Shown: one piece after another, positions 9,637 through 19,021 of the stretch | How the letters are laid out: every line of letters begins with the position of its first letter | Numbering within the stretch: the first letter of the stretch is position 1 | Assembly (NCBI GenBank): GCA_020849095.1 | Contig: JADLGX010000375.1 | Span: 1 to 42,813 of the forward strand | Direction: 5' to 3' | Source: Candidatus Eiseniibacteriota bacterium | Lineage (GTDB): Bacteria > Eisenbacteria > RBG-16-71-46 | Length of the DNA stretch: 42,813 nucleotides | Program-made: the position numbers and the translations under genes | Notes under the pieces: generated by a model | Seen by the model: only the letters and a program-made list of their open reading frames with translations | The model's database searches: none | Told to the model about the DNA's origin: nothing

Positions 9637-12600
9637 ATGCGTTCCGGGCCTGGCTACGCCATTGCCGCAGTCCTGCTCCTGCTCGCCACCGCACGCAACG
9701 CAGACGCCACCACCCGTACGGTCTGCGCCAGTGGTTGCGGTTTCACCACGATCCAGGCGGCGCAGAACGCCTCGGCGTCCGGCGACACCATCGACGTGCG
9801 CGGGCCGCTGACCGAGAAGGGCATCATCCTCGACCGCACGCTGATCATCCTCAGCTCGCTCGCGCAGGCGCCGGTCGTGCAGGCGGCCGCCCAGCCGGGC
9901 GTCGCCACGGACCGCATCTTCTACATCGCGCCGGGCATCACGGTGCTGCTGCAGAACCTCCAGCTTCGCAACGGCAACTTCCCCGCCGGCTCGGGCGGCG
10001 GCATCGCGGCGTTCGGCGGCGTGATCCTCAAGAACTGCACCGTCACCGACTGCATCGCCTCGAGTGGCGGCGGCATCTACGGCGCGGGGCTGCTGCAGCT
10101 GGTCGAAACCACGGTCGAGCGCAACCGCGCAGCCGCGCATGGCGGCGGCATCCTCGCGCAGGGCGCCAACGTGTTCCTCGATCGCAGCACGCTCGCGCTG
10201 AACGTGGCGTTCGAGGGCGGCGGGCTCAAGGTGTCGGGTGGCTCGGGCATCCTGCAGAACTGCACGGTGTCGCTCAATCGCGCCGACAACGGCGGCGGCG
10301 GCCTGTTCAACGAGTTCGGCGCCGTCACGCAGCTGTTCAGCTGCACGTTCGCGGACAACACGCTGCGCGCGGTGCAGTCGAACGGCTCGCCCAGCGTGGT
10401 GTACGTGCAGAACTCCATTCTTTCGCGCTCGCTCACGGGCGTGTTCCTGCCGGGCGGAACCGATGCCGCCGTGTTCTCGGGCGGCGCGATCGTGGACGAC
10501 GGCTACAACGTGGTGCAGCGGCCCGGCAGCATCGCGTTCACGCAGCCCACCAGCACGACCAACGTGGACCCGGGTCTCTCGCCGCTCTCGCAGCACGGCG
10601 GCCCCACTCGTACGCACGCGCTCGCCACCACGAGCATCGCGCGCAACACGGGCAGCGTGGGCGCGCTCGGCGTGGACCAGCGCGGGTTCGCGCGCCTGGC
10701 CGGCGGCGTGTCCGACCGCGGTGCGTTCGAGGCGCGCACCGTGGGCGCCGAACCCGTGCTCACCGACAGCATGGCCATGCCCATGTCGGTGAGCGGCGCG
10801 ATTCACTACGGCGAGTTCCGCACATTCCGCGTGCGCGGCCCCAGCTTTGCGGTCGATCGCGCGCTGCAGACCTCCATCGGCGCGGCGCAGACGCCCGACA
10901 CGACGGCCTACCAGACCTACATCGGGCTATGCCCCAACCTGCCGGGTGCGATTGCCGGCGCCACGTGGTTCGCGGACTCGGGAACGGTGGCCTATCACCT
11001 GCAGTTCGAAGACGGCCACGAGTGGCAGAACGAGGGCGCCGAGACCGCCGACATCGTGCTGAGCAAGACCCCCGCCTGGACCTGGTTCGTGCCGAAGGCC
11101 GGAGTCACGGGCAGCTCGCTCCGGGGGGTGGACATCGGCATGGACGTGCCGAGCGAACCCTACAACGCCGCCTACCGCGGCAGCGTCACGCGCGCGACGG
11201 GCATGATCGAGCACTCGCTGCTCGCGGCGAACCTCCTGTACATGCGCCAGGTGGGCATCCGGCTGCGGCTCGGGCGCGTGCTGCTCCGCCTGAGCGCGGC
11301 CGACGACAACTACTTCGGCGTCTCCCGCCACGACACGCTGCTGAACCGGCTCGGGCGGTACTGGAACACCTACGTGCCCACGCCCCAGTCCGCCGTACTC
11401 CTCATGACGCGCAACGTGACCACGCTCGCGGGCGGTGGCGCCGGGCTGGCGCCAGTCGGGACCGCGGGCAACCCGCGCGGCTACTCGACCAACGACGGCA
11501 CCGCGCGCGGTGACTTCAGCCGCGCGTGGCGGCACGAACTGGGGCACAACTTCGGCATCAACCACTTCACGAGCCAGTCGCCCGAGGGCACGAGCATTCT
11601 CTGCGGCAACCAGGTCGCGCGCTTTTCGGGAGCCGAGCAGCACGTGCTCGAGGATCACCGCGACAAGTACGCGGCGGCGTTCCCGGTGCTGCCCGCGTAC
11701 ACGGTCCCCATGCCGCCGTTCGCCGCCAGCGACCAGATGCTCGTCTCGTCCGTCTACGCGGGTACGTGGGACCTGAACGTGCTCGCCAACGACCACGACC
11801 TGAACGGCGACGCGCTCACGCTGGTCTCGGTGAACGCCGTCTCCGACGGTCCGGCGGGCGGATCCATGGCGCTCACCGCGACGCCAGGCGTGGTGCGCTA
11901 CACGCCGCCCGTATCGCCGTCGCCTGCCTCTCCCTTCGACGTCTTCACCTACCGCGTACGCGACGCCAGCGGACTCGAAGCGGTGGGCTACGCTTTCGTG
12001 CGCCTCATGGACTTCACCGCGGGGTCCAACTACTCGCAGAACTTCTCCGCGTACGCCGACAGTACGTTCGAGTTGACCGACGGCGCCTACCTCACCACCC
12101 CCGCGATGGAGTCCAGCCGGGCGTTCGTGTCCGGCCAGGCGCTCACGCTGAACCCGAACGTGGGGGGCCTGCGCACGGGCATGACGCTTCCGCCCATGGG
12201 CATGCACGAGGGACTCGACCTCACGTTCCGCTATCGCGTCGCCAGTACGGGACCGGCGGCGGACGGGTTCGCGGTCGGTTACGGACAGTCCATGGGCCTG
12301 TTCGCGGCGCCTCCGAACTCGGTGGCCGACTACGCGAACGGGCTGTCGCTGGAGTTCAACACGTACGCCTCGCCGGGCTTCCACGTGCGCGTGAACAACG
12401 CGCTGGTTCCCGGGGGCTCGGTGCCCTTCTCGGGCATCGCCGACTCCGCGTGGCACGTGGTGACGCTGCGCTGGGTGCCGTCGGACGGACTCTCGTTCAG
12501 CCTCGATGGCACACCGATCTTCACGAACCTCGCCACCCCGGGCTTCACTCCCATCCGTACGTCGCTGCTGTCGTTCACCTCGGCGACCGGCGGACTCAGT

Positions 12601-12951
12601 GAAAGCGTGCAGCTGGACGACATCGTGGTGGCGCAGGCGGCCACCACCGCGGTCGAAGGCGACGCGCCGCCCGCCTTCGCGCTTCACGCCAGCGCGCCGA
12701 GCCCGTTCCGCGGCTCGACCACGCTGCGGTTCGACCTGCCGGGCGCCTCCCGCGTGCGGCTGTCGGTGCACGATCTGCAGGGCCGGCGCGTGCGCGAGCT
12801 GGTCCCGAACGTGGGCTACGCCGCGGGCCGGCACACGATCGGCTGGAACGGCGACGACGACCAGGGACGCCACCTGCCCCCCGGCGTCTACCTGCAGCGC
12901 CTCGAGGCCGGCGGCCGCTCGGTGTCGCGTCGCGTGGTGCTGCTGAGGTAA
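9637..12951 (+). CDS. Secreted multidomain protein: parallel beta-helix/choice-of-anchor Q-like + metzincin protease (HELGHNFGINH) + Ig-like + ConA-like lectin + C-terminal FlgD-Ig/T9SS-like module
   Basis: Signal peptide MRSGPGYAIAAVLLLLATARNADA; repeated GGGI-type helix coils; LSPLSQHGGPTRTHAL...DQRGFAR...DRGAFE; HEXXHXXGXXH zinc motif; NPFR-like SPFRGSTTLRFDLP...WNGDDDQGRHLPPGVYLQRL C-terminus. Confidence 0.88.
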   Translation: MRSGPGYAIAAVLLLLATARNADATTRTVCASGCGFTTIQAAQNASASGDTIDVRGPLTEKGIILDRTLIILSSLAQAPVVQAAAQPGVATDRIFYIAPGITVLLQNLQLRNGNFPAGSGGGIAAFGGVILKNCTVTDCIASSGGGIYGAGLLQLVETTVERNRAAAHGGGILAQGANVFLDRSTLALNVAFEGGGLKVSGGSGILQNCTVSLNRADNGGGGLFNEFGAVTQLFSCTFADNTLRAVQSNGSPSVVYVQNSILSRSLTGVFLPGGTDAAVFSGGAIVDDGYNVVQRPGSIAFTQPTSTTNVDPGLSPLSQHGGPTRTHALATTSIARNTGSVGALGVDQRGFARLAGGVSDRGAFEARTVGAEPVLTDSMAMPMSVSGAIHYGEFRTFRVRGPSFAVDRALQTSIGAAQTPDTTAYQTYIGLCPNLPGAIAGATWFADSGTVAYHLQFEDGHEWQNEGAETADIVLSKTPAWTWFVPKAGVTGSSLRGVDIGMDVPSEPYNAAYRGSVTRATGMIEHSLLAANLLYMRQVGIRLRLGRVLLRLSAADDNYFGVSRHDTLLNRLGRYWNTYVPTPQSAVLLMTRNVTTLAGGGAGLAPVGTAGNPRGYSTNDGTARGDFSRAWRHELGHNFGINHFTSQSPEGTSILCGNQVARFSGAEQHVLEDHRDKYAAAFPVLPAYTVPMPPFAASDQMLVSSVYAGTWDLNVLANDHDLNGDALTLVSVNAVSDGPAGGSMALTATPGVVRYTPPVSPSPASPFDVFTYRVRDASGLEAVGYAFVRLMDFTAGSNYSQNFSAYADSTFELTDGAYLTTPAMESSRAFVSGQALTLNPNVGGLRTGMTLPPMGMHEGLDLTFRYRVASTGPAADGFAVGYGQSMGLFAAPPNSVADYANGLSLEFNTYASPGFHVRVNNALVPGGSVPFSGIADSAWHVVTLRWVPSDGLSFSLDGTPIFTNLATPGFTPIRTSLLSFTSATGGLSESVQLDDIVVAQAATTAVEGDAPPAFALHASAPSPFRGSTTLRFDLPGASRVRLSVHDLQGRRVRELVPNVGYAAGRHTIGWNGDDDQGRHLPPGVYLQRLEAGGRSVSRRVVLLR

Positions 12952-12975
12952 GAGCAGCACCAACGGATCAGCGCG

Positions 12976-13017
12976 GTGTCACCCTGCTTCGCGCGCGAAA
13001 CGCTTTCGGGGTGACAC
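12976..13017. terminator. Candidate terminator-like hairpin downstream of the metzincin gene
   Basis: Inverted repeat GTGTCACCC (12976-12984) / GGGTGACAC (13009-13017), 9 bp, with internal palindrome TTCGCGCGCGAA. No clear U-tract. Confidence 0.5.
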
Positions 13018-13180
13018 TGCGAACCACTCCCGCGTTCGCGCCTCCGCTTTCCGCGCGTGTTCCGCGCTGATCGCGCGCGCCCGACCCGTGGCACGCATGC
13101 TGCTGTGTGCTGGCGCGAGGTCCCCGCCTCCCAGTCGAAGCGACCCGACCGGGTTGCCGCTCGCGCGGCGAGGAGGCCGT

Positions 13181-14134
13181 ATGAACGCGCAGCGATTCTC
13201 GAGGCTCCTGCTGGTGACGACGCTGGTGTGCGCGCTGGGTGAGCCGGAACTCGCGCTCGGAGAGGGCGCACGGGCGCGACTCTCCCCCGTGTCTCCCTGC
13301 CGGTGCGGCAGGAATGGCGAGGCTCAGGCCGCGAGCATGCTGGCGCCCGCCGCGCCGGCCGTCGCACTCGTGGCGATCTCCGAGGTGGACCCCATCGGCA
13401 CGGTGATCGCGTTCTTCGCCGCATTCGAGCGGCGCGATCCTGCCGGCTGGGTGGCGGCGATGTCGCGCGACTACCGCTTCGACTCGGACGACCCGGCGTT
13501 CCTGCGCTCCCACCCGGACGGCTTCACGCGCGACGACGAACTGGCGTTCGTCACCCACCTGTTCCGCGGCGGTGGCCGCGCGCCGGACGGAAAGCCCCTG
13601 CCCCGGGTGAAGCAGCTCGACGCGCCGCTCGGCGCCGTCGTGGTCGAGATGCGTTCGCTCGACGCCACGCGCGCGGTGGCCCATGTGGAGCGCTACGCGT
13701 TCACGCTCACGTTCGAGGACGGCTCGCGCGTCCAGCTGGCGGGCAGCGACAACGTGCTCGAGCTGGCGCTCGAAGGCAACGAGTGGCGCGTGATCGCGTG
13801 GCACGAGCGCACGGCGGCTCCCGCCGCGGGCGCCACGGCTCCGATCACCGATCCGGACGGCTCCGACGCGATCCCCGCGCGGCTCGCCATGCGCCGGCTG
13901 GGCGGGCTGGGCGGCGACGCGATCACGTTCGAACTGGCGCTGCCCGCGCGCGGCGGGTCGCTCGAGCTGTTCGACGTGCAGGGACGGCGCATGGCGAGCC
14001 GCAACCTGGAAGGACTCGCGCCCGGCATGCGGCGGGTCGAACTGCCGGCGTCGGGCGTGCCCGCGGGAACCTACTGGGCGCGCCTGCAGCAGGCGGGCGC
14101 GGTCGTGACGACGCGAGTCATTCGGGTCTTCTAG
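13181..14134 (+). CDS. Exported NTF2/SnoaL-like domain protein with short C-terminal FlgD-Ig-like module
   Basis: AGGAGG at 13171 upstream of ATG 13181; hydrophobic N-terminus; DPIGTVIAFFAAFERRDPAGWVAAMSRDYRFDSDDPAF resembles NTF2-like proteins; C-terminus LELFDVQGRRMASR...GVPAGTYWARLQ. Confidence 0.7.
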   Translation: MNAQRFSRLLLVTTLVCALGEPELALGEGARARLSPVSPCRCGRNGEAQAASMLAPAAPAVALVAISEVDPIGTVIAFFAAFERRDPAGWVAAMSRDYRFDSDDPAFLRSHPDGFTRDDELAFVTHLFRGGGRAPDGKPLPRVKQLDAPLGAVVVEMRSLDATRAVAHVERYAFTLTFEDGSRVQLAGSDNVLELALEGNEWRVIAWHERTAAPAAGATAPITDPDGSDAIPARLAMRRLGGLGGDAITFELALPARGGSLELFDVQGRRMASRNLEGLAPGMRRVELPASGVPAGTYWARLQQAGAVVTTRVIRVF

Positions 14135-14191
14135 GCACCCGGCGCAGCAGCGGCGCGGGCGACGGCAGCGATCGCCCGCGCCGCGCGCGTG

Positions 14192-15253
14192 TCACTCCGC
14201 CGGTTCGTCGCCCGCCTGGGATTCGTTCGCCATGCTCGCGATGAGCGCCTGCAGCACCGCCGCTCCGGGCAGCGCCAGCAGCGCGCCCGCGGGGCCCAGC
14301 AGCCGGGCGCCCACGATCACGCTCACGGTCACGACGAACGGGTGCATCTTCAGGTAGCGCTCCATCACGCGCGGGGTGATGAACGTGCCGGTCAGCCAGT
14401 CCACCACCACGTACACCGCGCCCCCGAGGATGGCGTGAAACGGGTCCACGCTCAGTCCCACCAGGGTGATCGTGACCAGCGTCACCGTGAAGCCCACGTA
14501 CGGGATCACCTGCGCCAGTCCGGCCAGCACGCCCAGCAACAGCGCCGCCGGGAACTGCAGCAGCGCCAGCACGAGCGCGGCGGCGGCGCCCGTGACCACG
14601 CACACCACCGCCTGGCCGCGCACGTAGCTCAGCAGCGCGCGGTTCACCGACTCGCCCAGCCGCCGCAACTCGGGGCGCAGCTCTCCGGGCACGAAGCGCA
14701 GCGCGCTCGACTGCACGGCCGCGGAGTCCGCCAGCAGGTAGAACGCGAGCAGCGGCACCAGCGCAAAGCCCAGCAGGCTGCCCACTCCGCCCAGCAGCCG
14801 GCCGGTCCAGCGGGCGAGCGTGCCGCCGAACTGTGGGACCAGCGCCGGCAGGTCGGCGCGCGCCTGCTGGAGCGCCGGACCGACCACGTCGGCATAGCCG
14901 CGCGCGGCGGCCCATGCGTCCACGGAGTCGATCAGCTTTCGCAGCGTCCCGGGCGCGAGCGCGGCGAACTGCGCGACCTCGGCGCCCAGCCGGGGCACGG
15001 CCAGCGCCAGCACCCAGCCCAGCACGCCCACCAGAGCGAGCATCACGACCGCCGCGGCGGCGCCGCGCGACACATGCCGGCCGCGGCCGAGGCTCACGCG
15101 TTCGAGCAGTCCCACCACGGGCAGCAGCGCATACGCGAGCAGGACCGAGAAACCCACGAGCGTCACCACGTCCGGCAGCGCCCACACCAGCAGTCCCAGC
15201 GCCCCCACGATCCAGGGCAGCGTCGAGCGCGTCAGCGCGAATCGCGTGGTCAC
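14192..15253 (-). CDS. AI-2E family transporter (PerM-like membrane protein)
   Basis: Multiple TM helices; conserved GLAQVIPYVGFTVTLVTITLVGL and VDWLTGTFITPRVMERYLKMHPFVVTVSVIVGARLLGPAGALLALPGAAVLQAL. Confidence 0.93.
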   Translation of the reverse strand: MTTRFALTRSTLPWIVGALGLLVWALPDVVTLVGFSVLLAYALLPVVGLLERVSLGRGRHVSRGAAAAVVMLALVGVLGWVLALAVPRLGAEVAQFAALAPGTLRKLIDSVDAWAAARGYADVVGPALQQARADLPALVPQFGGTLARWTGRLLGGVGSLLGFALVPLLAFYLLADSAAVQSSALRFVPGELRPELRRLGESVNRALLSYVRGQAVVCVVTGAAAALVLALLQFPAALLLGVLAGLAQVIPYVGFTVTLVTITLVGLSVDPFHAILGGAVYVVVDWLTGTFITPRVMERYLKMHPFVVTVSVIVGARLLGPAGALLALPGAAVLQALIASMANESQAGDEPAE

Positions 15254-15729
15254 TGGCCGGCTCCCGTCTTCGGTTCGCTCGCCTGCCCCGCGCGCGCCTC
15301 GGCCTCGGTCATCCAGCCGCGTCTCAGTTCATCCGCAGGCACGCTCGACAGGTACGGCTTCAGGTCCAAGATCGGTGTTCCGTCCAGCATGTCGAGTCCG
15401 CGCACGTGCAGCCGGCACCCGTCGCGGCGCAGCAGGCGCACCACGGTCAGCGCGATCGGGTTGGGCCGGCGCGGCGAGCGCGTGCTGAACACGCCGTGGG
15501 GCAGCGCGTCGAGCGGCGTGGTGGTGAGCAGGTCGAAGCCTTCGGCGCGGTCGAACGCCCAGATCACGTAGAGGTGCGAGAAGCCTTCGAGATCGGTGAG
15601 CCCCGCCTCCAGCTCGGGCAGCACTTCGAGCACCCCCTCGGCTTCGTGGCGCGCGCCCGCGCCGGTGGGAATCTGCTCCTTTCCCGCGAGCGGGCTGCGC
15701 ACGTGGCCGATCGGCTTCATCTCGAACAC
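15250..15729 (-). CDS. trmO: TsaA/TrmO-like tRNA (N6-threonylcarbamoyladenosine37-N6)-methyltransferase
   Basis: MKPIGHVRSPL, LEGFSHLYVIWAFD, GVFSTRSPRRPNPIALTVVRLL, VRGLDMLDGTPILDLKPYL. ATGA overlap with the downstream AI-2E gene. Confidence 0.88.
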   Translation of the reverse strand: MFEMKPIGHVRSPLAGKEQIPTGAGARHEAEGVLEVLPELEAGLTDLEGFSHLYVIWAFDRAEGFDLLTTTPLDALPHGVFSTRSPRRPNPIALTVVRLLRRDGCRLHVRGLDMLDGTPILDLKPYLSSVPADELRRGWMTEAEARAGQASEPKTGAGQ

Positions 15730-15730
15730 G

Positions 15731-16108
15731 TCAGCCCCCGAACGGCTTGTAGATCGCGGTGGCGGCAGCGGCCAGCGCCGCCACCGACACGGCCACCGGC
15801 AGCACGCGCGCCAGGCGCGGGTCGCGATTCGGCAGCGCGATGGCGCCCGCGAGCAGGACCCAGATGGCGAGCTTGGCGATGATCCAGCCGGGCAGCGCGC
15901 CGTGCATGTTGCCGAGCCTCGCCAGCATGCCGAAGCCGCCGGTCAGGATGAGCAGCACGGCCACGCCGTGCGTGATCGCGAAGGCGCGCCGCGCCTTGCG
16001 GTCGGTGGCGGCGCCTGGGCGCTGCGCGTGAGCGCAGGCCAGCGTGAATCCCACGAGCATCGCGAAGATGCCGGTGAGGTGCATGAGCTTGTAGAGGGTG
16101 TAGGGCAT
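15731..16108 (-). CDS. Small SirB-like integral membrane protein
   Basis: 125 aa, about four hydrophobic helices: LYKLMHLTGIFAMLVGFTLACA, AITHGVAVLLILTGGFGML, GWIIAKLAIWVLLAGAIALP, VAVSVAALAAAATAIY. Confidence 0.65.
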   Translation of the reverse strand: MPYTLYKLMHLTGIFAMLVGFTLACAHAQRPGAATDRKARRAFAITHGVAVLLILTGGFGMLARLGNMHGALPGWIIAKLAIWVLLAGAIALPNRDPRLARVLPVAVSVAALAAAATAIYKPFGG

Positions 16109-16171
16109 GCGGCGCAGGATGCCAGCCTCCGGGCCCGATGTCGAAGGCGCATGCCCACCCCCAGTGGTCCC

Positions 16172-16621
16172 CTACTCGGCGTGCCGCACCACCAGCACGT
16201 TGCACGGGGCGTGGCTCGCGACGTGCGACGCGACGCTGCCCATCAGCAGCCGCCGGACGCTCGAGCGCTCGTGGCAGCCGATCACCACGAGGTCCGCGGC
16301 GTGCGCCTGCGCTGCTTCGACGATGGCGTGGCGCGGATCGCCGTAGCGCACGTCGCCGCTCGCCTCGAAGCCCGCGGTGCGCAACTCCTTCACCGCGCGT
16401 GTCACGCGCTCCTCGTGCGTGCGCACATGGTCCGCTTCGATCACGGCCAGGTTTTGCGCCACGGAGGCGAGCAGCACAGGGCTCGGCACGACCTCCGCGT
16501 CGTTGTCCCCCACCACGGACAGCACCACCACGGACGAGTCCGCGGGCGCGAACATCCGCTCCAGGGTCGCGATCGTCTCGCTGGCGATCGCCGTCGTGTC
16601 CAGAGCGAGCAGGATCTTCAT
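16172..16621 (-). CDS. Universal stress protein (UspA family)
   Basis: MKILLALDTTAIASETIATLERMF...DVRYGDPRHAIVEAAQAHAADLVVIGCHERSSVRRLLMGSVASHVASHAPCNVLVVR. Start trimmed from the track ORF (16813). Confidence 0.93.
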   Translation of the reverse strand: MKILLALDTTAIASETIATLERMFAPADSSVVVLSVVGDNDAEVVPSPVLLASVAQNLAVIEADHVRTHEERVTRAVKELRTAGFEASGDVRYGDPRHAIVEAAQAHAADLVVIGCHERSSVRRLLMGSVASHVASHAPCNVLVVRHAE

Positions 16622-16897
16622 GGTGACCCTCCTGTCCCACGCGGCCGGTTCCTGCCCGGCCGCCGGTGTCCGGCGGTCCCACCTATCGCCCGCCGTTCGG
16701 GCGAACCTCGTGTTCTCGGACGAGGGCTGCGCCACCGGCTTCGCCGGCATGGTAGCACCGGACGGGGTCGCGCGGCGCTCTCGTCGCGACTTCCTCCGCA
16801 CTCGTCGGGGCACGAGCCCGCGGCCGGCCGCACGGGCCTAGGGTGCATGCGCCTTCTCAGTTCCCCCACTCCACCCACTCTTCCGAGGACTCGCCAC

Positions 16898-18961
16898 ATG
16901 CGCTGCCGCACGATCCTCCCCGCCGCGCTCGCGACGCTCGCTCTGTCGGCGCCCGCCCTGGCCGGCACGCTGCCTCAGCCGTCGCCCAATCGCGCGTACA
17001 TGGACACCACCTGTTCGCCGTGCCGCGACTTCTACCAGTTCACCAACGGCGCCTGGCTGGCCACCGCCGAGATCCCGCCGTCGTACTCGAACATCGGCGC
17101 CGGCCGTGAGATGGCCGACCGCAACCAGGAGGCCCTGAGATCGGTGCTCGAGCGTGTGAGCGCCGGCGCGGCCGGGCAGCCGGATGCCACCATCCGCAAG
17201 CTGGGTCACTTCTACGGCCTGCTCATGGACTCGGCGCGCGCCGACCGCGAAGGGGCCGCGCCGCTGCGCGAGCCGCTCGCCCGGATCGCCGCCATCCGCA
17301 CGCAGGCCGACCTGCAGCGCGAGCTGGCGCGCCTCTCGGTCAGCGGAGTGGGCGCGGGGCCTTGGGGCGGCGGCGGCCTGCCGTTCCGTTTCGGGGCGGA
17401 GCCCGATCCCACCTCGAGCCGCGACATGATTGCGCAGTTCACGCAGGGCGGCCTGGGGCTGCCCGACCGCGACTACTATTTCCGCGACGACGAGAAGTCC
17501 AAGAAGCTGCGCGCCGACTACGTCACGTTCATGACCAACATGTTCGTGCTGGTCGGGGATGCGCCCGAGGCCGCGGCCCGGAAGGCGTCCGCCGTGTTCG
17601 CGCTCGAGACCGCGCTGGCGGACTCCTGCCTGTCGCCTGTGCAGATGCGCGACCCCAAGGCGCTCGTTCACAAGATGACCGTTCGCGAACTGGGCCGGCT
17701 CGCGCCCGGCTTCGACTGGCCGGCCTACCTCACCGGCGTCGGCCTGCCGGCGCTGGCGAGCCCGGGCACGATCGTGGACGTCGCGGTGCCGGGCTTCGTC
17801 CAGCGCGCGGTTCGGCTGCTCAACGACGAGCCGCTCGACACCTGGCGCGCCTACCTCGAGTGGAACGTCGTGCGCAGCCGCGCGGTCTGGTGCGGCCAGA
17901 AGTTCTTCGAGGAGGCCTTCGCGTTCCAGGCCAAGATGGTCGGCTCGCGCGCGCCGCAGCCGCGCTGGAAGCGCGCCGCGACCGTCTGCGACGGCATGAT
18001 GGGCGAAGCGCTGGGCCAGGCATTCGTCGAGGAGAACTTTCCCGCCAGTTCCAAGGCGCGCATGCTGCAGATGGTGGACAACCTGCAGGGGGCGCTGCGC
18101 GAGCGCATCGCCTCACGGCCGTGGATGGGCGCGGCCACCAAGAAGCAGGCCACCCGCAAGCTGGACACGGTCCTCAAGAAGATCGGGTACCCCGACCGCT
18201 GGCGTGACTACTCCGGCCTGGCGATCGACCCCGCCCTCTCGGTCGTCACTAACCTGGACCGCGCGACGGAGTTCCAGCGCCGGTACGAACTGTCCATGAT
18301 CGGCAAGCCGGTGGACCGCAGCCTGTGGTTCATGTCGCCGCCCACGGTGAACGCCTACTACAACCCCACCTTCAACGAGATCGTGTTTCCGGCCGGCATC
18401 CTGATGCCGCCGCAGTTCGACCCGCGCGCCGACGAGGCCGTGAACTACGGCGCCATCGGCATGGTGATCGGGCACGAACTCACGCACGGCTTCGACGACC
18501 AGGGCCAGCAGTACGACGCCGAGGGCAACCTGAAGGACTGGTGGACGCCCGAGGACGCCACGCGGTTCAGCGCGCTGGCCGACCAGGTGGTGCGCCAGTA
18601 CGACGCCTACGTGGCAGTGGACACGCTCCACCTGAACGGCAAGCTCACGCTGGGCGAGAACATCGCCGACCTGGGCGGGCTCACGATCGCCTTCCACGCG
18701 TGGAAGCGCTCACTCGGAGGCAAGCCCGCGCCCGTGATCGACGGGTTCACGGGCGAGCAGCGCTTCTTCCTGGGCTTCGCGCAGGGCTGGCGGCGCAAGT
18801 TCCGCCCCGAGATGTTGCGCACCCAGGTGCTCAGCGACCCGCACTCGACCGCGTACTGGCGCGTCAACGGGCCGCTCTCGAACATGGAGGAGTTCCGCAA
18901 CGCGTTCGGCTGCAAGGCCGGCGACGCGATGGTGCGCGGGGAATCCATCGTGATCTGGTAG
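16898..18961 (+). CDS. M13 family (neprilysin-like) metallopeptidase, secreted
   Basis: Signal peptide MRCRTILPAALATLALSAPALA; PCRDFYQFTNGAWL; NAYYNPTFNEIVFPAGIL; zinc motif GHELTHGFDDQG; LGENIADLGGL; C-terminal CKAGDAMV...IW. The track ORF (15596) has a spurious long extension. Confidence 0.95.
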   Translation: MRCRTILPAALATLALSAPALAGTLPQPSPNRAYMDTTCSPCRDFYQFTNGAWLATAEIPPSYSNIGAGREMADRNQEALRSVLERVSAGAAGQPDATIRKLGHFYGLLMDSARADREGAAPLREPLARIAAIRTQADLQRELARLSVSGVGAGPWGGGGLPFRFGAEPDPTSSRDMIAQFTQGGLGLPDRDYYFRDDEKSKKLRADYVTFMTNMFVLVGDAPEAAARKASAVFALETALADSCLSPVQMRDPKALVHKMTVRELGRLAPGFDWPAYLTGVGLPALASPGTIVDVAVPGFVQRAVRLLNDEPLDTWRAYLEWNVVRSRAVWCGQKFFEEAFAFQAKMVGSRAPQPRWKRAATVCDGMMGEALGQAFVEENFPASSKARMLQMVDNLQGALRERIASRPWMGAATKKQATRKLDTVLKKIGYPDRWRDYSGLAIDPALSVVTNLDRATEFQRRYELSMIGKPVDRSLWFMSPPTVNAYYNPTFNEIVFPAGILMPPQFDPRADEAVNYGAIGMVIGHELTHGFDDQGQQYDAEGNLKDWWTPEDATRFSALADQVVRQYDAYVAVDTLHLNGKLTLGENIADLGGLTIAFHAWKRSLGGKPAPVIDGFTGEQRFFLGFAQGWRRKFRPEMLRTQVLSDPHSTAYWRVNGPLSNMEEFRNAFGCKAGDAMVRGESIVIW

Positions 18962-19021
18962 CGTGACCGGCCGGCGCGCGGTGGCACGGTTCGCATCACC
19001 TGCGCGCCGGCCGGCCCTCGC

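Noticed and set aside
10927-12963. 678-aa minus-strand ORF opposite the metzincin gene
   Set aside because: Shadow ORF rich in R/H/V/E with no motif; the plus strand encodes HELGHNFGINH and the C-terminal module.
15596-16897. Long N-terminal extension of the M13 peptidase ORF in the track
   Set aside because: The extension is antisense to the SirB-like and Usp genes and lacks domains; a proper signal peptide starts at 16898.
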